Source of the DNA: Nitrospirillum amazonense
Lineage (GTDB): Bacteria; Pseudomonadota; Alphaproteobacteria; Azospirillales; Azospirillaceae
DNA: 64,000 nt
NCBI RefSeq assembly: GCF_007828035.1
Contig: NZ_VITV01000005.1
Coordinates: 434,001 to 498,000, forward strand
Direction of reading: 5' to 3'
Below the pieces are notes generated by a model that saw only the letters and a program-made list of their open reading frames with translations, searched no databases and had not been told where the DNA came from. Shown here one piece after another: positions 1-10,058 of the stretch. Each line of letters begins with the position of its first letter. Position 1 is the stretch's first letter. The position numbers were made by a program, and so were the translations under genes.

Positions 1-179
1 CCGTCCGCCAGGCTGTCATGGCCGAAGGCCTGCACGACGGAAGCGTGCAAGAAGGCGTCCGGCGACCCGTCGGACAGGGTCACGAAACCAAAACCTTTCG
101 TGGGGTTGTACCACTTGACGGTGGCGTTGACGCCCCGGCGGGTGATCTGCGGGCTCTGCGGAGAACGGCGCTCATACAT
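1..179 (-). CDS. Cold-shock domain protein (partial, C-terminus off window)
   Basis: Reading the minus strand from an ATG at 179 gives a protein beginning MYERRSPQSPQITRRG. It then enters a cold-shock domain with VKWYNPTKGFGFVTL (RNP1-like, aromatic nucleic-acid-binding residues present) and DAFLHASVV (RNP2-like). CspA-family proteins bind single-stranded RNA/DNA as RNA chaperones in the cytoplasm. The basic 16-residue extension before the OB fold is longer than in minimal CspA, so this may be one of the longer alphaproteobacterial variants, which can carry two domains. Only about 59 residues lie inside the window, so length and domain number cannot be decided. The Shine-Dalgarno match is weak. 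Confidence 0.85.
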   Translation of the reverse strand, partial: MYERRSPQSPQITRRGVNATVKWYNPTKGFGFVTLSDGSPDAFLHASVVQAFGHDSLAD

Positions 180-472
180 GTGATTTGAACTCGAATGTAG
201 TCGATAAAGTGCTTGGCCGGGGGCACCGGTCGCAAGGAAAGGCCCTAACACGCGCCCCTCCCAAGCCGGATCTGGCTGCGCAGGATTCTCTCCTGTGTGG
301 GAGCTTATACCGAAAAAAACGGGACTGCACCAGCCATGCGATGCCAGATGCCCAAGTCATTTCGGAGGTAGCTGCGCCCCGCTGGGCGCACTTGCGCCAT
401 CAACCTGAACAGGCCGCAATAACGGGTAGCAATTCTGGCGCCCGGGCCCCAGATATGGGGGCTCTTCTTTGA
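180..472. other. Intergenic leader region between csp and the sigma-54 activator
   Basis: This stretch holds the promoter and 5' leader of the cold-shock gene and the 3' end of the sigma-54 activator transcript. Small hairpins are visible: TGCGCCC/GGGCGCA at 373-390, and a GCCCC/GGGGC stem near 450-465 just past the activator stop. Neither has a clear U-tract. No convincing gene is seen. Confidence 0.4.
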
Positions 473-1945
<1,473 letters not shown>

Positions 1946-2156
1946 GCGGGGACCGGGGACAAGTGTGCAACGTAAAGCGCTGGTGCCGTAGCGTATTCAC
2001 GGCGCGCACGGCGTACAGGAGCATAGGGGGAGGCAAATTTCCGCCTGTCCAGGTGTTAACGGGCCGCGCGCGCGTTTCAGCATGGCCATTTCAACCGTCA
2101 CGCAATGGCTGTACAATATGTTTCCGCATTAATGTTCCACGGGGCTGGTTCCACGC

Positions 2157-3158
2157 ATGTCTGCCCAGCAGGGCTCGAAGGGTGCGGCGCTGCCACCGGC
2201 GACCTTGCCGCAAGCGACCCTGAAGGATCGCTTCGTCGCCTGGTGGGAAGGCTACGACTTGGCTGCGGTGCTCAGCCGCCGTCCGCGTGCCGATGAGGAG
2301 CAGGGGGACGGCGGCGCCCAGGGCGGTTCCGCCAAGCAGTCGCCCCAGTCCTCCACCGACCGGCGCACGCTGAACCGCTCCGGCAAACCCCTGTGGACGG
2401 CCACCCGCGTGCAGGTGGCGGAAAAGATTTGGGGCGACGGCTACGCCACCCCCGGCGGCAACGAACACATCCCCACCCTGGTCAAGCCCCTAGGCCTGAA
2501 CCCGGCCATGAGCGTGCTGGATCTGGCCGCTGGCCTGGGCGGGTCCACCCGCAGCATGGCCTCGCAGTTCGGCGCCTGGGTGACGGGGTTGGAATCCAAT
2601 CCCGTGCTGGCGGAGGCCGGCATGTTCCGCTCGCACAAGGCCGGCATGGCCCGCCAGGCGCCCATCCAGCCCTTCGACCCGGAAACCTTCTCCTGGCCCA
2701 AGCGCGTGGACGCCGTGTTCGCCAAAGAGGGCTTCTACACCGTCCGCAACAAGGACGGCCTGCTGGATGCGGTGGAGGCGGCGCTGAAGCCGCGCGGCCA
2801 TTTCCTGTTCACCGACTACGTCCTGGACAAGGCCAAGGCCAGCGGTCCCGTCTTTAAGGGCTGGCTGGACCATGAACCGGTTGAGCCTCATCCCTGGACG
2901 GTGGACCAGTACGCCCAGGGCCTGCAGCAGCGCAACCTGGACATCCGCATCACCGAGGATTTGTCCGACCTGCACCGTAGCCTCATCCTGACCGCCATCC
3001 AGGGGCTGGTGACCCACCTGGAACAGCACAGCATGGATCACGAGACCAAGATCGCGGTGGTGGAGGAGGTGGAGCTGTGGGCCCGCCGCGTGGCGGTGCT
3101 GGATGCCGGCATCCGCCTCTATCGTTTTTACGTGTTGAAGCCGGCGGATATCAGCTGA
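2157..3158 (+). CDS. Class I SAM-dependent methyltransferase
   Basis: This 333-residue cytosolic protein has a Rossmann-type SAM-binding core. Motif I is VLDLAAGLGGSTR (about 118-130), followed by an acidic residue at the end of beta-2 (TGLESNP). A post-core FTDYVLD segment resembles small-molecule methyltransferases such as the phosphoethanolamine or sarcosine type. The first 80 residues are hydrophilic and low-complexity (Gly/Ser/Gln) and precede the family core. The substrate cannot be read from sequence. It stands alone between the divergent sigma-54 regulator and rpmJ, so context gives no pathway. Confidence 0.8.
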   Translation: MSAQQGSKGAALPPATLPQATLKDRFVAWWEGYDLAAVLSRRPRADEEQGDGGAQGGSAKQSPQSSTDRRTLNRSGKPLWTATRVQVAEKIWGDGYATPGGNEHIPTLVKPLGLNPAMSVLDLAAGLGGSTRSMASQFGAWVTGLESNPVLAEAGMFRSHKAGMARQAPIQPFDPETFSWPKRVDAVFAKEGFYTVRNKDGLLDAVEAALKPRGHFLFTDYVLDKAKASGPVFKGWLDHEPVEPHPWTVDQYAQGLQQRNLDIRITEDLSDLHRSLILTAIQGLVTHLEQHSMDHETKIAVVEEVELWARRVAVLDAGIRLYRFYVLKPADIS

Positions 3159-3181
3159 TCGATTTTACGATATGACTCAGG

Positions 3182-3210
3182 TTGACAGCGGGGCCGGCCC
3201 TTACTATTTT
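3182..3210 (+). promoter_or_regulatory. Candidate sigma-70 promoter of rpmJ
   Basis: A perfect -35 TTGACA (3182-3187) is followed after exactly 17 bases by TATTTT (3205-3210), about 45 bases before the rpmJ ATG. The placement fits a short leader for a constitutive ribosomal-protein gene. Confidence 0.65.
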
Positions 3211-3255
3211 CCCGGCCTCGAACCGTGATCCAATCCAAGTGCCCGAGTCCAAATC

Positions 3256-3381
3256 ATGAAGATCGTGAACTCCCTGAAGTCGATGAAGACCCGCCACAAG
3301 GCTTGCCGCGTCATCCGCCGCAAGGGTCGCGTGTACGTCATCAACAAGCAGAACCCGCGCTTCAAGGCCCGCCAGGGCTAA
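3256..3381 (+). CDS. rpmJ: 50S ribosomal protein L36 (Zn-independent, 41 aa)
   Basis: The 41-residue product [20 protein letters not shown]... ends NPRFKARQG, the hallmark of the longer L36 (YkgO-like) form. It has a single Cys (C17) and lacks the CxxC...C...H zinc ribbon of the classic 37-residue L36, so it belongs to the C-minus type. L36 sits in the large subunit near 23S helices 89/97. The gene is monocistronic: it has its own TTGACA promoter upstream and a strong intrinsic terminator 45 bases after the stop. The ATG at 3256 is the only start that gives the conserved MKI N-terminus. Confidence 0.95.
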   Translation: MKIVNSLKSMKTRHKACRVIRRKGRVYVINKQNPRFKARQG

Positions 3382-3425
3382 TAAAGCGTTTCTGCCCTGT
3401 GGCCGGTTCGCCGGCCATCAGAACC

Positions 3426-3457
3426 AAAAACCGCGCCTGAATGAAGGCGCGGTTTTT
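3426..3457 (+). terminator. Intrinsic terminator of rpmJ
   Basis: A 13-bp perfect stem, AAAAACCGCGCCT paired with AGGCGCGGTTTTT around a GAATGA loop. The A-tract and T-tract make it potentially bidirectional. Confidence 0.9.
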
Positions 3458-3522
3458 GTTTTGCGGTTTTACGATTTCTTGCGGCTTGAGCGCGATTCGG
3501 CCGTGATCGCCGCCCAGCCAGG

Positions 3523-3554
3523 AAAAAGCCCCGCCAGCACAGGGCTGGCGGGGC
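3523..3554 (-). terminator. Intrinsic terminator of the soluble M13 peptidase gene
   Basis: An 11-bp perfect stem (GCCCCGCCAGC at 3528-3538 with GCTGGCGGGGC at 3544-3554). On the minus strand it is followed by TTTTT, 58 bases beyond the peptidase stop codon. Confidence 0.85.
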
Positions 3555-3611
3555 GCTTCCTTTGAGACTCGGCCCCGCGGCTTCCGGGGAAGCCACGGGG
3601 ATTCCGGCCGC

Positions 3612-5669
3612 TTACCAGACCTTGCAGGCCTTGGCGCCGCGGTTCATGGGAGCGTCGGCCTTGCAGTTGAAGGCCTTGGCGAACTCCGGATTGTTGGAGA
3701 CGACGCCGTTCACCCGGTACTCCGACAGGGAATGGACGTCGGTGATCGCCTGGTCGCGCTTTGCGTCGTCGCGCTGGTTGCTGCACCACACCTGGGCGTA
3801 GCCCAGGAAGAACTTCTGCTCGGTGGTGAAGCGGCCGTCCTTCTTGGCGGCCTTGCCCTTCAGGGTGGCCATCAGGGCCTTCAGGGCGATGGCGTGGCCG
3901 CCATTGTCGGCCAGGTTCTCGCCCAGCGTGGCCTTGCCGTTCAGGTGGACGTCGTCGATGGCGACGAATCCGTCGTACTCATCCACCACGCACTGGGCGC
4001 GGGCCTCGAACTTCTTGGCGTCGTCGGCCGTCCACCAATCCTTCAGGTTGCCGTCCTTGTCGTACTGGCGGCCCTGGTCGTCGAAGCCGTGGGTCATCTC
4101 ATGGCCGATGACCGCGCCGATGGCGCCGTAGTTGATGGCGTCGTCGGCACCCGCGAAATAGAAGGGCGGCTGCAGGATGCCGGCCGGGAAGTTGATGTCG
4201 TTCTCGGTCGGATCGTAATAGGCGTTCACGGTCGGCGGGCTCATCAGCCATTCCGACCGATCATGCGGCTTGCCGATCTTGGCCAGCTGGCGCTTGGTCT
4301 CGAACACGGTGGCGCGTTCCACGTTGCCCACCAGGTCGTCCTTCTTGGTCACGACGGAGGAATAGTCGCGCCACTTGTCGGGGTAGCCGATCTTGTCGAC
4401 GATGGCGTCCAGCTTTTCGTGCGCGCGCTTCTTGGTTTCGGCGCTCATCCAGTCCAGCTGGTCGATATCGACCGAATACGCCGCCTTCAGGTTCTTCACC
4501 ATGGTCAGCATCTTGGCTTTCTGGCCCGCGCCGAACGCGGTCTTCACATAATACTTGCCCAGATCCTCGCCCAGCGCGTTGTCCGTCTCCATGACGCAGC
4601 GCTTCCAACGCGGCAGGTTCTGTTCCACGCCGCGCAGCTTCTTGGAATAGAAGCTGAAGCGCTCCTCCACGAAGGCCTTGGACAGGCGGCTGGAGTAGGC
4701 GTGGGCCACGTGCCAGGACAGGTAGGTCTTCACATCGTCGACCGAGGCGCCGGCCAGGACCGACTCCATGCCTTTCTCCAGGAAGCCGGGCTCGGCGACG
4801 TTCAGCGTCTTGAACGCCGGCGCGCCGGTCGCTTTGAAATAGGCGTCCCAGTTGAAGCTGGGCGCCAGCTTGGCCAGCGTCGCCACCGGTTCCTTATGAT
4901 TGGTCTGCTGCGGATCGTTGAGTTCCGCCAGGGTGAGCGACACCTTGGCCAGATCGGTCTCCATGCGCATCACCACCTGGGCCTTGGCATCGGCCGCCGC
5001 CGGGGCGTCGCCCAGCAGCTGGAAGACGCGTGACACGTGCTGCACATAGGCCTGGCGGATGCCGTCGAACTTGGCGCCTTCAAGGAAGTAGTAGTCGCGG
5101 TTGGACATGCCCAAGCCGCCCTGCTGCACGGTGGCGATGTCCTGGCGCGCGTCCTGGAAATCCGCCTGCGAGCCGAAGCCGAAGAACACGTCGACACCCA
5201 CATCGTGCAGGGCCGCCACCAGGGCCGGCAGCTGCTCCTTGCCCGACAACGCTTTGACCTGGTCCAGCAGCGGCTGGATGGGGGCGGCGCCCTTGGCGTC
5301 CGCGCCGGTCTCGTCCATGCAGGCGGCGTAGAAGTCGCCCACGCGCTGATTGTCGGCGTTGGGATGGGCGACGATGTCTTCCAGCGCGCCCTTCAGGATC
5401 TGCTGGTTGCGCTCATGCAGGGAGTTGAAGCTGCCCCAGCGCGACTGGTCGCTGGGAATGGGGTTGGCCTTGATCCACGGACCGCAGGCGTACTGATAGA
5501 AGTTCTGGCAGGGGTCGACCGAGTCGTCGACCTGGGGCAGGGCCGCCTCGGTGGCCGACGCCTTCTTGGGTGCATCGGAGGCCCGCGCCGCGAGAGGCAG
5601 CGCCACCAGGGCGGTGGCCAAGGCGATGGGCGCCGCCCGGTTCAGAATCCCCGCGATAGGCTTGCTCAT
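3612..5669 (-). CDS. M13 family metallopeptidase (periplasmic, PepO/neprilysin-like)
   Basis: This 685-residue secreted zinc endopeptidase has a Sec signal peptide (about 1-30, ending LPLAARA-S). The M13 N-terminal domain begins near VDPCQNFYQYACG. The catalytic domain carries NAYYDP (482-487), the zinc site HEMTH (523-527), the third ligand in GENLADNGG (E584, D588) and the C-terminal CKVW signature. All catalytic residues are intact. The family cleaves small peptides in the periplasm. It lies directly downstream of a paralogue of similar length (5753-7846), separated by 83 bases with a hairpin, which indicates tandem duplication followed by divergence of the localisation signal. Confidence 0.95.
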   Translation of the reverse strand: MSKPIAGILNRAAPIALATALVALPLAARASDAPKKASATEAALPQVDDSVDPCQNFYQYACGPWIKANPIPSDQSRWGSFNSLHERNQQILKGALEDIVAHPNADNQRVGDFYAACMDETGADAKGAAPIQPLLDQVKALSGKEQLPALVAALHDVGVDVFFGFGSQADFQDARQDIATVQQGGLGMSNRDYYFLEGAKFDGIRQAYVQHVSRVFQLLGDAPAAADAKAQVVMRMETDLAKVSLTLAELNDPQQTNHKEPVATLAKLAPSFNWDAYFKATGAPAFKTLNVAEPGFLEKGMESVLAGASVDDVKTYLSWHVAHAYSSRLSKAFVEERFSFYSKKLRGVEQNLPRWKRCVMETDNALGEDLGKYYVKTAFGAGQKAKMLTMVKNLKAAYSVDIDQLDWMSAETKKRAHEKLDAIVDKIGYPDKWRDYSSVVTKKDDLVGNVERATVFETKRQLAKIGKPHDRSEWLMSPPTVNAYYDPTENDINFPAGILQPPFYFAGADDAINYGAIGAVIGHEMTHGFDDQGRQYDKDGNLKDWWTADDAKKFEARAQCVVDEYDGFVAIDDVHLNGKATLGENLADNGGHAIALKALMATLKGKAAKKDGRFTTEQKFFLGYAQVWCSNQRDDAKRDQAITDVHSLSEYRVNGVVSNNPEFAKAFNCKADAPMNRGAKACKVW

Positions 5670-5710
5670 GTGGGGTGCTCCACCTTCGTTGTGTTTTTTG
5701 AAATGAAAGG

Positions 5711-5739
5711 GGGGCGCCGGTGGGTGGCACCGGCGCCCC
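5711..5739 (-). terminator. Hairpin between the tandem M13 peptidase genes
   Basis: A 12-bp perfect stem GGGGCGCCGGTG/CACCGGCGCCCC lies 14 bases beyond the stop of the upstream paralogue. The tract after it on the minus strand is only CCCTTTCATTT, so termination may be partial and allow read-through into the second peptidase gene. Confidence 0.6.
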
Positions 5740-5752
5740 TGTCAGACGCCCG

Positions 5753-7846
5753 TCACCAGACGCGGCAGGCTTTTTCGCCGGCCACCATCTTGTCGGTGGG
5801 TTTGCAGTTAAACGCCTCCGCGAACTCCTTCATGTTCGAGAGGGTGCCGTTCACGCGGTACTCACCCAGGGAGTGCGGGTCGGTCTGGGCCTGCAGGCGC
5901 CGGTATTCCGGCCGCGCCTCGCCGCACCAGACCTGGGCGAAGCCGTAGAAGAAGCGCTGGGCCGCCGTCAGGCCGCCGATCTTCTCATCCTTCTTCGTCC
6001 CCAGCCGTTCCATCAGGGCGCGGTAGGCGACACGGATGCCGCCGTTGTCGGCGGTGTTCTCACCCAGCTTCAGCTTGCCGTTCTCCTTCACGTCGCCGTC
6101 GGCGACGTAGCCGCCGTACTGGTCGACGAGGCACTGTGCGCGGGTCTTGAACTGGGCCGCGTCGTCGGCCGTCCACCAATCCTTCAGGTTGCCGTCGCCG
6201 TCGAACTTGCGGCCCTGGTCGTCGAAGCCGTGGCTGATCTCATGGCCGATGACCACGCCGATGGCGCCGTAGTTCACGGCATCGTCGGCCGCGCTGTCGA
6301 AGAAGGGCGGCTGCAGGATGCCGGCCGGGAAGTTGATGTCGTTGTGGGTGGAGGAATAGTAGGCGTTGACGGTGGGCGGGGTCATGCCCCATTCCCCCTT
6401 GTCCACCGGCTTGCCGATCTTGGCCATGTCGTAGTGGAACTCGAACGACTCGGCCCGCAGGGCGTTGCCCAGGGCGTCGCCGCGGCTGACCGTCAGGGCG
6501 CTGTAGTCCCGCCACTTGTCGGGATAGCCGATCTTGGCGGTGAAGGCGTCCAGCTTGGCGTGCGCCTTGGCCTGGGTCTCCTTGCTCATCCAGGTCAGGG
6601 TGGGGAAGGTCTCATCCAGCGACTTGCGGATGTCCGCCACCATCTGCAGCATGCGGGCCTTCTTCTCCGGCCCGAAGGCGCGGGCGACGAAGTACTTGCC
6701 CAGATCCTCGCCCAGGGCGGTGTCGGTGGCGCTGACGCAGCGCTTCCACCGGGGCTTCATCTCCTTGGCGCCGCGCATGGTGCGCTCATAGAAGTTGAAG
6801 TTCTCCTGCACGAAGGCGTCGGGCAGCCAATTGGCATAGGCGCTGAGGGTGCGCCAGGTCAGATAGGTCTTGATGTCGGCCAGGCTCAGGCTGTGGATCA
6901 GCTCGTTTTCCCGCTTCATGTAGTCGGGGTTGCTGACGTTCAGCGTGGCCGGCGGCTTCACGCCCGCGCCGTGGATATAGGCCGTCCAGTCGATGGCCGG
7001 GTCCAGCGTCCGCAACTCGGCGACGGTCTTGAGATGATAGCGGTTCTCCGGCTCGCGCATGGCGACGCGGTCCAGCGAGGCGTCGGCCAGGCGCGTTTCG
7101 ATGCCCATGACCGTCTGCGCCTTGGCGGCCGCGTCGGGCAGGCCCGCCAGCTCCATCATCTTCTGGATGTGGGTGACATAAGCGGCCCGCTGCTGCTTGG
7201 ACTTGTCGTCGTCGCGGAAATAATAGGGCTTGTCCGGCAGGCCCAGGCCGCCCTGGTAGACACCGGCGATGACCTGGGTCGCGTCCTTGTAGTCCTGCTG
7301 CTGGCCCACGCGGTGGAAGGCGTTGACGCCGGCGATGTGCAGGTCGACCAGCAGGCTGGTCAGGCCCCTCTTGCTCTTCAGGCCATTGATTCGGCCCAGC
7401 AGCGGCTGCAGCGGCGCCAGGCCCCGCGCCTCGATGCCCTTCTCGTCCATGCAGGCGGCGTAGAAATCGCCCACGCGCTGGCTCTCGGGCGTCGGATGGG
7501 CCGCCAGCTTCTCCAGCTCGTCGTGCAGCAGGGCCAGGTTGTCGTCGGCCAGCTTGTTGAAGGTGCCCCAGCGCGGCTGGTCCGCCGGGATGGGGTTGCG
7601 CTTGTTCCACACGCTGCAGGCGTGCAGGAAGAAGTTCTCGCAGGGGTTGACGTCGTTATCGACCACCGGCAAGCCAGGGGCGGTCGGCATGCCGGCGCCC
7701 TGCGGGGCCGATGCCGGGAGGGCGGCTGGGGGCGTCGGCACCTTTGTGTCGGTGGATTGGCAACCGGCCAGGCCGGCGGCGGCGATCAGGGCGGCCAGTG
7801 CGGCCGATGTGGAAAGGCTGCGTACCCCGGACATGTGATCCATCAC
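5753..7846 (-). CDS. M13 family metallopeptidase, lipoprotein form
   Basis: This 697-residue M13 endopeptidase has a lipoprotein signal (lipobox LAGC, lipidated C29). A Pro/Ala-rich linker precedes the M13 domain (NDVNPCENFFLHAC). The catalytic set is complete: NAYYSS (495-500), HEISH (535-539), GENTADNGG (E596, D600) and C-terminal CRVW. The residue after the lipid-bearing Cys is Gln, not the Asp retention signal, so outer-membrane anchoring is likely by the Lol +2 rule. The translated start could be Met1, Met2 or Met5. Its neighbour at 3612-5669 is a soluble periplasmic paralogue, so the pair probably handles overlapping peptide substrates at the membrane and in the periplasm. Confidence 0.94.
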   Translation of the reverse strand: MMDHMSGVRSLSTSAALAALIAAAGLAGCQSTDTKVPTPPAALPASAPQGAGMPTAPGLPVVDNDVNPCENFFLHACSVWNKRNPIPADQPRWGTFNKLADDNLALLHDELEKLAAHPTPESQRVGDFYAACMDEKGIEARGLAPLQPLLGRINGLKSKRGLTSLLVDLHIAGVNAFHRVGQQQDYKDATQVIAGVYQGGLGLPDKPYYFRDDDKSKQQRAAYVTHIQKMMELAGLPDAAAKAQTVMGIETRLADASLDRVAMREPENRYHLKTVAELRTLDPAIDWTAYIHGAGVKPPATLNVSNPDYMKRENELIHSLSLADIKTYLTWRTLSAYANWLPDAFVQENFNFYERTMRGAKEMKPRWKRCVSATDTALGEDLGKYFVARAFGPEKKARMLQMVADIRKSLDETFPTLTWMSKETQAKAHAKLDAFTAKIGYPDKWRDYSALTVSRGDALGNALRAESFEFHYDMAKIGKPVDKGEWGMTPPTVNAYYSSTHNDINFPAGILQPPFFDSAADDAVNYGAIGVVIGHEISHGFDDQGRKFDGDGNLKDWWTADDAAQFKTRAQCLVDQYGGYVADGDVKENGKLKLGENTADNGGIRVAYRALMERLGTKKDEKIGGLTAAQRFFYGFAQVWCGEARPEYRRLQAQTDPHSLGEYRVNGTLSNMKEFAEAFNCKPTDKMVAGEKACRVW

Positions 7847-8009
7847 CTGTTGTTGTCGTTGGGCCCTGCGGGGTCCCCTTGCCGGCCGGTGCCGCTGCCC
7901 ACGGCAACCGGGCCAGGGACCCCAAAGGGGTCAAAATCAAGGCCGCCCGAAAATTTGATGCCAGGCGAAATGATTTGATGGCGGGGACAGTACCATAGGC
8001 GTCGCGCCG

Positions 8010-8483
8010 TCAGGAAAGCGCCTTATGTAACCGCTCTGTAACCAGGGCCGCTTCCGGCGGCAGCAGACGCGCCAGATTGTCGCGCAAAGCTTGAGAGCAG
8101 GACGGGGCGGGCGCCGGCCAGCCGTCGGCGAGCTGTTCCAAGGTCGCCATGTACAGCCGCTCGGCCTCCAGTTCCGCCGCCTTGACCGCCTGGCGCAGGG
8201 CCTCGTTCTCGGGTGCGCCGGCCGCCAGTGTCTTCAAGGCACGGCGGGCCTGGCGCAGCGGCGCGATGATGGGCGCGCGCCAGCGGGCGGCGACTGTCGC
8301 GGCGGCGGCCAGATCCGCCTCGGTCAGGGTGTGGCCACGCGCCGCCGCCCAGGAGCCCCACAGCAACAGCGGCACGTCGGCGCCGTGCGCGTCCTGCGCC
8401 GCCAGGCACGCCTCGGCAACGCCGGGCCGGGCATAGGCGGCCAGGGCGTAGGGCCAGAGTGCGGACGCCCGGTCGTCAGGCAA
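8010..8483 (-). CDS. TIGR02444 (DUF2390) family protein
   Basis: The core ALWPYALAAYARPGVAEACL ... DVPLLLWGSWAAARG matches the TIGR02444 family, small alpha-helical proteins of unknown role. The gene follows pfkA. The proposed TTG start (8483-8481) overlaps the pfkA stop by eight bases and would be translationally coupled. It gives 157 residues with the family motif near the N-terminus. An upstream ATG at 8555 gives 181 residues but overlaps pfkA by 80 bases and adds a segment with no family similarity. Co-transcription with phosphofructokinase is visible, but a functional link is not established. Confidence 0.75.
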   Translation of the reverse strand: MPDDRASALWPYALAAYARPGVAEACLAAQDAHGADVPLLLWGSWAAARGHTLTEADLAAAATVAARWRAPIIAPLRQARRALKTLAAGAPENEALRQAVKAAELEAERLYMATLEQLADGWPAPAPSCSQALRDNLARLLPPEAALVTERLHKALS

Positions 8484-9570
8484 GGGGCTCGCCCACGTAA
8501 ATGCCCAGGCCGCGCGCCGTGCGTACCAGAGTGCCGTCCACCTCCACCGCCGCATAAGCCTTGATGGCGTCGGCGATGGGCACGTCGATGACCTTGCGGT
8601 TGGACCAGGCCACCATGCGGTCGTATTTGCCGTTGGCGATCAGGTCGACGGCGTGCACGCCGAAGGCCGACGCGATCAGCCGGTCGCGGGGGTTGGGTGA
8701 CCCGCCGCGCTGCACGTGGCCCAGCACGGTGACCCGGGTTTCCGCCCCTGTCGCCTCGGCGATCAGATGGCCGATGTAGCTGCCGATGCCGCCATAGCGC
8801 TTCTGCCCATCGGTGAATTCCTGCCGGGCCTTGCCGCCGCCCGGCAGGGTGGCTGCCTCCGACACCACCACCAGGGCGAAGTTGCGGCCCTGGGCGCGAA
8901 TCTGGCGGATGCGGTTGGCCACGCCGTCCACTGTCCAGGGGATCTCCGGCAGCAGGATGACGTCGGCACCGCCGGCGATGCCGGCCGCCAGCGCGATGTG
9001 GCCGGCGTCCCGTCCCATGACCTCCAGCACCATGACGCGGGCGTGGCTGGCGGCCGTGGGCTGCAGGCGGTCCAGCGCCTCCGTCGCCACGGCCACGGCG
9101 GTGTCGTAGCCGACGGAGACCTCGGTCAGGCCCAGGTCGTTGTCGATGGTCTTGGGGATGCCCACCAGGTTCAGGCCGCCCTCCTGCGCCAGGCGACGCA
9201 GGATGGCCAGGCTTCCGTCGCCGCCGATGCCGATCAGCGCGTCCAGGCCGAGTTCCTTGCAGCCGCTGATGATTTCCTGCGACCGGTCCTTCTTCGTCCC
9301 GTCGGGCATGGGGTAGGCGAAGGGATCGCCCTTGTTGGTCGTGCCCAGCACGGTGCCGCCCTGGCGCAGGATGTTCCCGTCCACATGCGTCGGCAGCAGC
9401 ACGCGGTGGCGCACCGGCCGGTCCAGCAGCCCGTGTGTGCCCTCCTCGATGCCCAGCACCTGCCAGCTGTAGGTGGTGACGGCGCGGTGGACCACGGCGC
9501 GGATGACGGCGTTCAGGCCGGCGCAATCACCGCCGCTGGTCAGGATGCCGATGCGCTTGCCGCTGCTCAT
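8476..9570 (-). CDS. pfkA: 6-phosphofructokinase
   Basis: This cytosolic enzyme phosphorylates fructose 6-phosphate to the 1,6-bisphosphate. From the ATG at 9570 the protein is 364 residues. It has the nucleotide loop TSGGDCAGLN (11-20), GGDGS (116-120), PKTIDND (139-145, catalytic D143) and the MGRDAG substrate motif. Gly at GGDGS predicts ATP use, whereas Lys140 (Gly in E. coli PfkA) is typical of PPi-dependent enzymes; this Gly/Lys mixture is seen in group III enzymes such as actinobacterial ATP-PFKs. The longer in-frame start at 9639 adds 23 residues with no homology. AAGGGA lies about 11 bases before the chosen ATG. A TIGR02444 gene follows. Confidence 0.93.
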   Translation of the reverse strand: MSSGKRIGILTSGGDCAGLNAVIRAVVHRAVTTYSWQVLGIEEGTHGLLDRPVRHRVLLPTHVDGNILRQGGTVLGTTNKGDPFAYPMPDGTKKDRSQEIISGCKELGLDALIGIGGDGSLAILRRLAQEGGLNLVGIPKTIDNDLGLTEVSVGYDTAVAVATEALDRLQPTAASHARVMVLEVMGRDAGHIALAAGIAGGADVILLPEIPWTVDGVANRIRQIRAQGRNFALVVVSEAATLPGGGKARQEFTDGQKRYGGIGSYIGHLIAEATGAETRVTVLGHVQRGGSPNPRDRLIASAFGVHAVDLIANGKYDRMVAWSNRKVIDVPIADAIKAYAAVEVDGTLVRTARGLGIYVGEPLA

Positions 9571-9734
9571 GCCCGTGCCCATCCCTTGACGAAATGATGA
9601 TCGAGACGTGAGTTTGAGGAAAACCGGACCTGCCCGCAATCGCCGAGAGGCATGCCGAAAGGCAGCACCCCTATCGCCGGATTTCTGGTATAGATCGCCC
9701 GGTGATCGAGATCAGCGAACGCTAAAAGGCACGG

Positions 9735-9935
9735 ATGACTGAACAACACACCCTGAAGGAGAAGCTGGCGACGCTTCGGGTGGAGCATCGTGACCTCGAC
9801 GACATCATCACCCGCCTGACGGGCCAGTTCCCGGTGGATCAGTTGCAGATTCAGCGGCTGAAGAAGCGCAAGCTGCTGCTCAAGGACTTGATCGCGCGCC
9901 TGGAGAGCGAACTGCTGCCCGACATCATCGCTTGA
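9735..9935 (+). CDS. YdcH family (DUF465) small coiled-coil protein
   Basis: This 66-residue protein shows the DUF465 pattern: LRVEHRDLDDIITRL followed by QIQRLKKRKLLLKDLI and a short acidic tail. It is predicted to be an alpha-helical hairpin and probably cytosolic. The family has no established biochemical role. It lies about 120 bases upstream of purE, which has its own promoter, so the two need not form an operon. Confidence 0.85.
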   Translation: MTEQHTLKEKLATLRVEHRDLDDIITRLTGQFPVDQLQIQRLKKRKLLLKDLIARLESELLPDIIA

Positions 9936-9994
9936 TGTCATTTCCCATCCTGGACAGGCCCCGTCCGGGCGTGGCCGGCATGCGGTGCGGGCAC

Positions 9995-10022
9995 TTGCAA
10001 GGGCGCTTCCCCCTCCTATAAT
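9995..10022 (+). promoter_or_regulatory. Candidate sigma-70 promoter of purEK
   Basis: TTGCAA (9995-10000), a 16-base spacer and a consensus TATAAT (10017-10022) lie 37 bases before the purE GTG. The exact -10 hexamer makes this one of the best promoter matches in the window. Confidence 0.7.
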
Positions 10023-10058
10023 CCGGCGCTTCCTTTTAGCCCGGGGGGAGCAACACCG

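Noticed and set aside
2030-2100. CtrA-type TTAA-N7-TTAA box upstream of the methyltransferase
   Set aside because: Only isolated TTAA half-sites are present; the spacing rule is not met.
5720-7978. A 752-residue plus-strand frame opposite the lipoprotein M13 peptidase
   Set aside because: It has antisense composition, and the minus-strand gene has an intact catalytic centre and lipobox.
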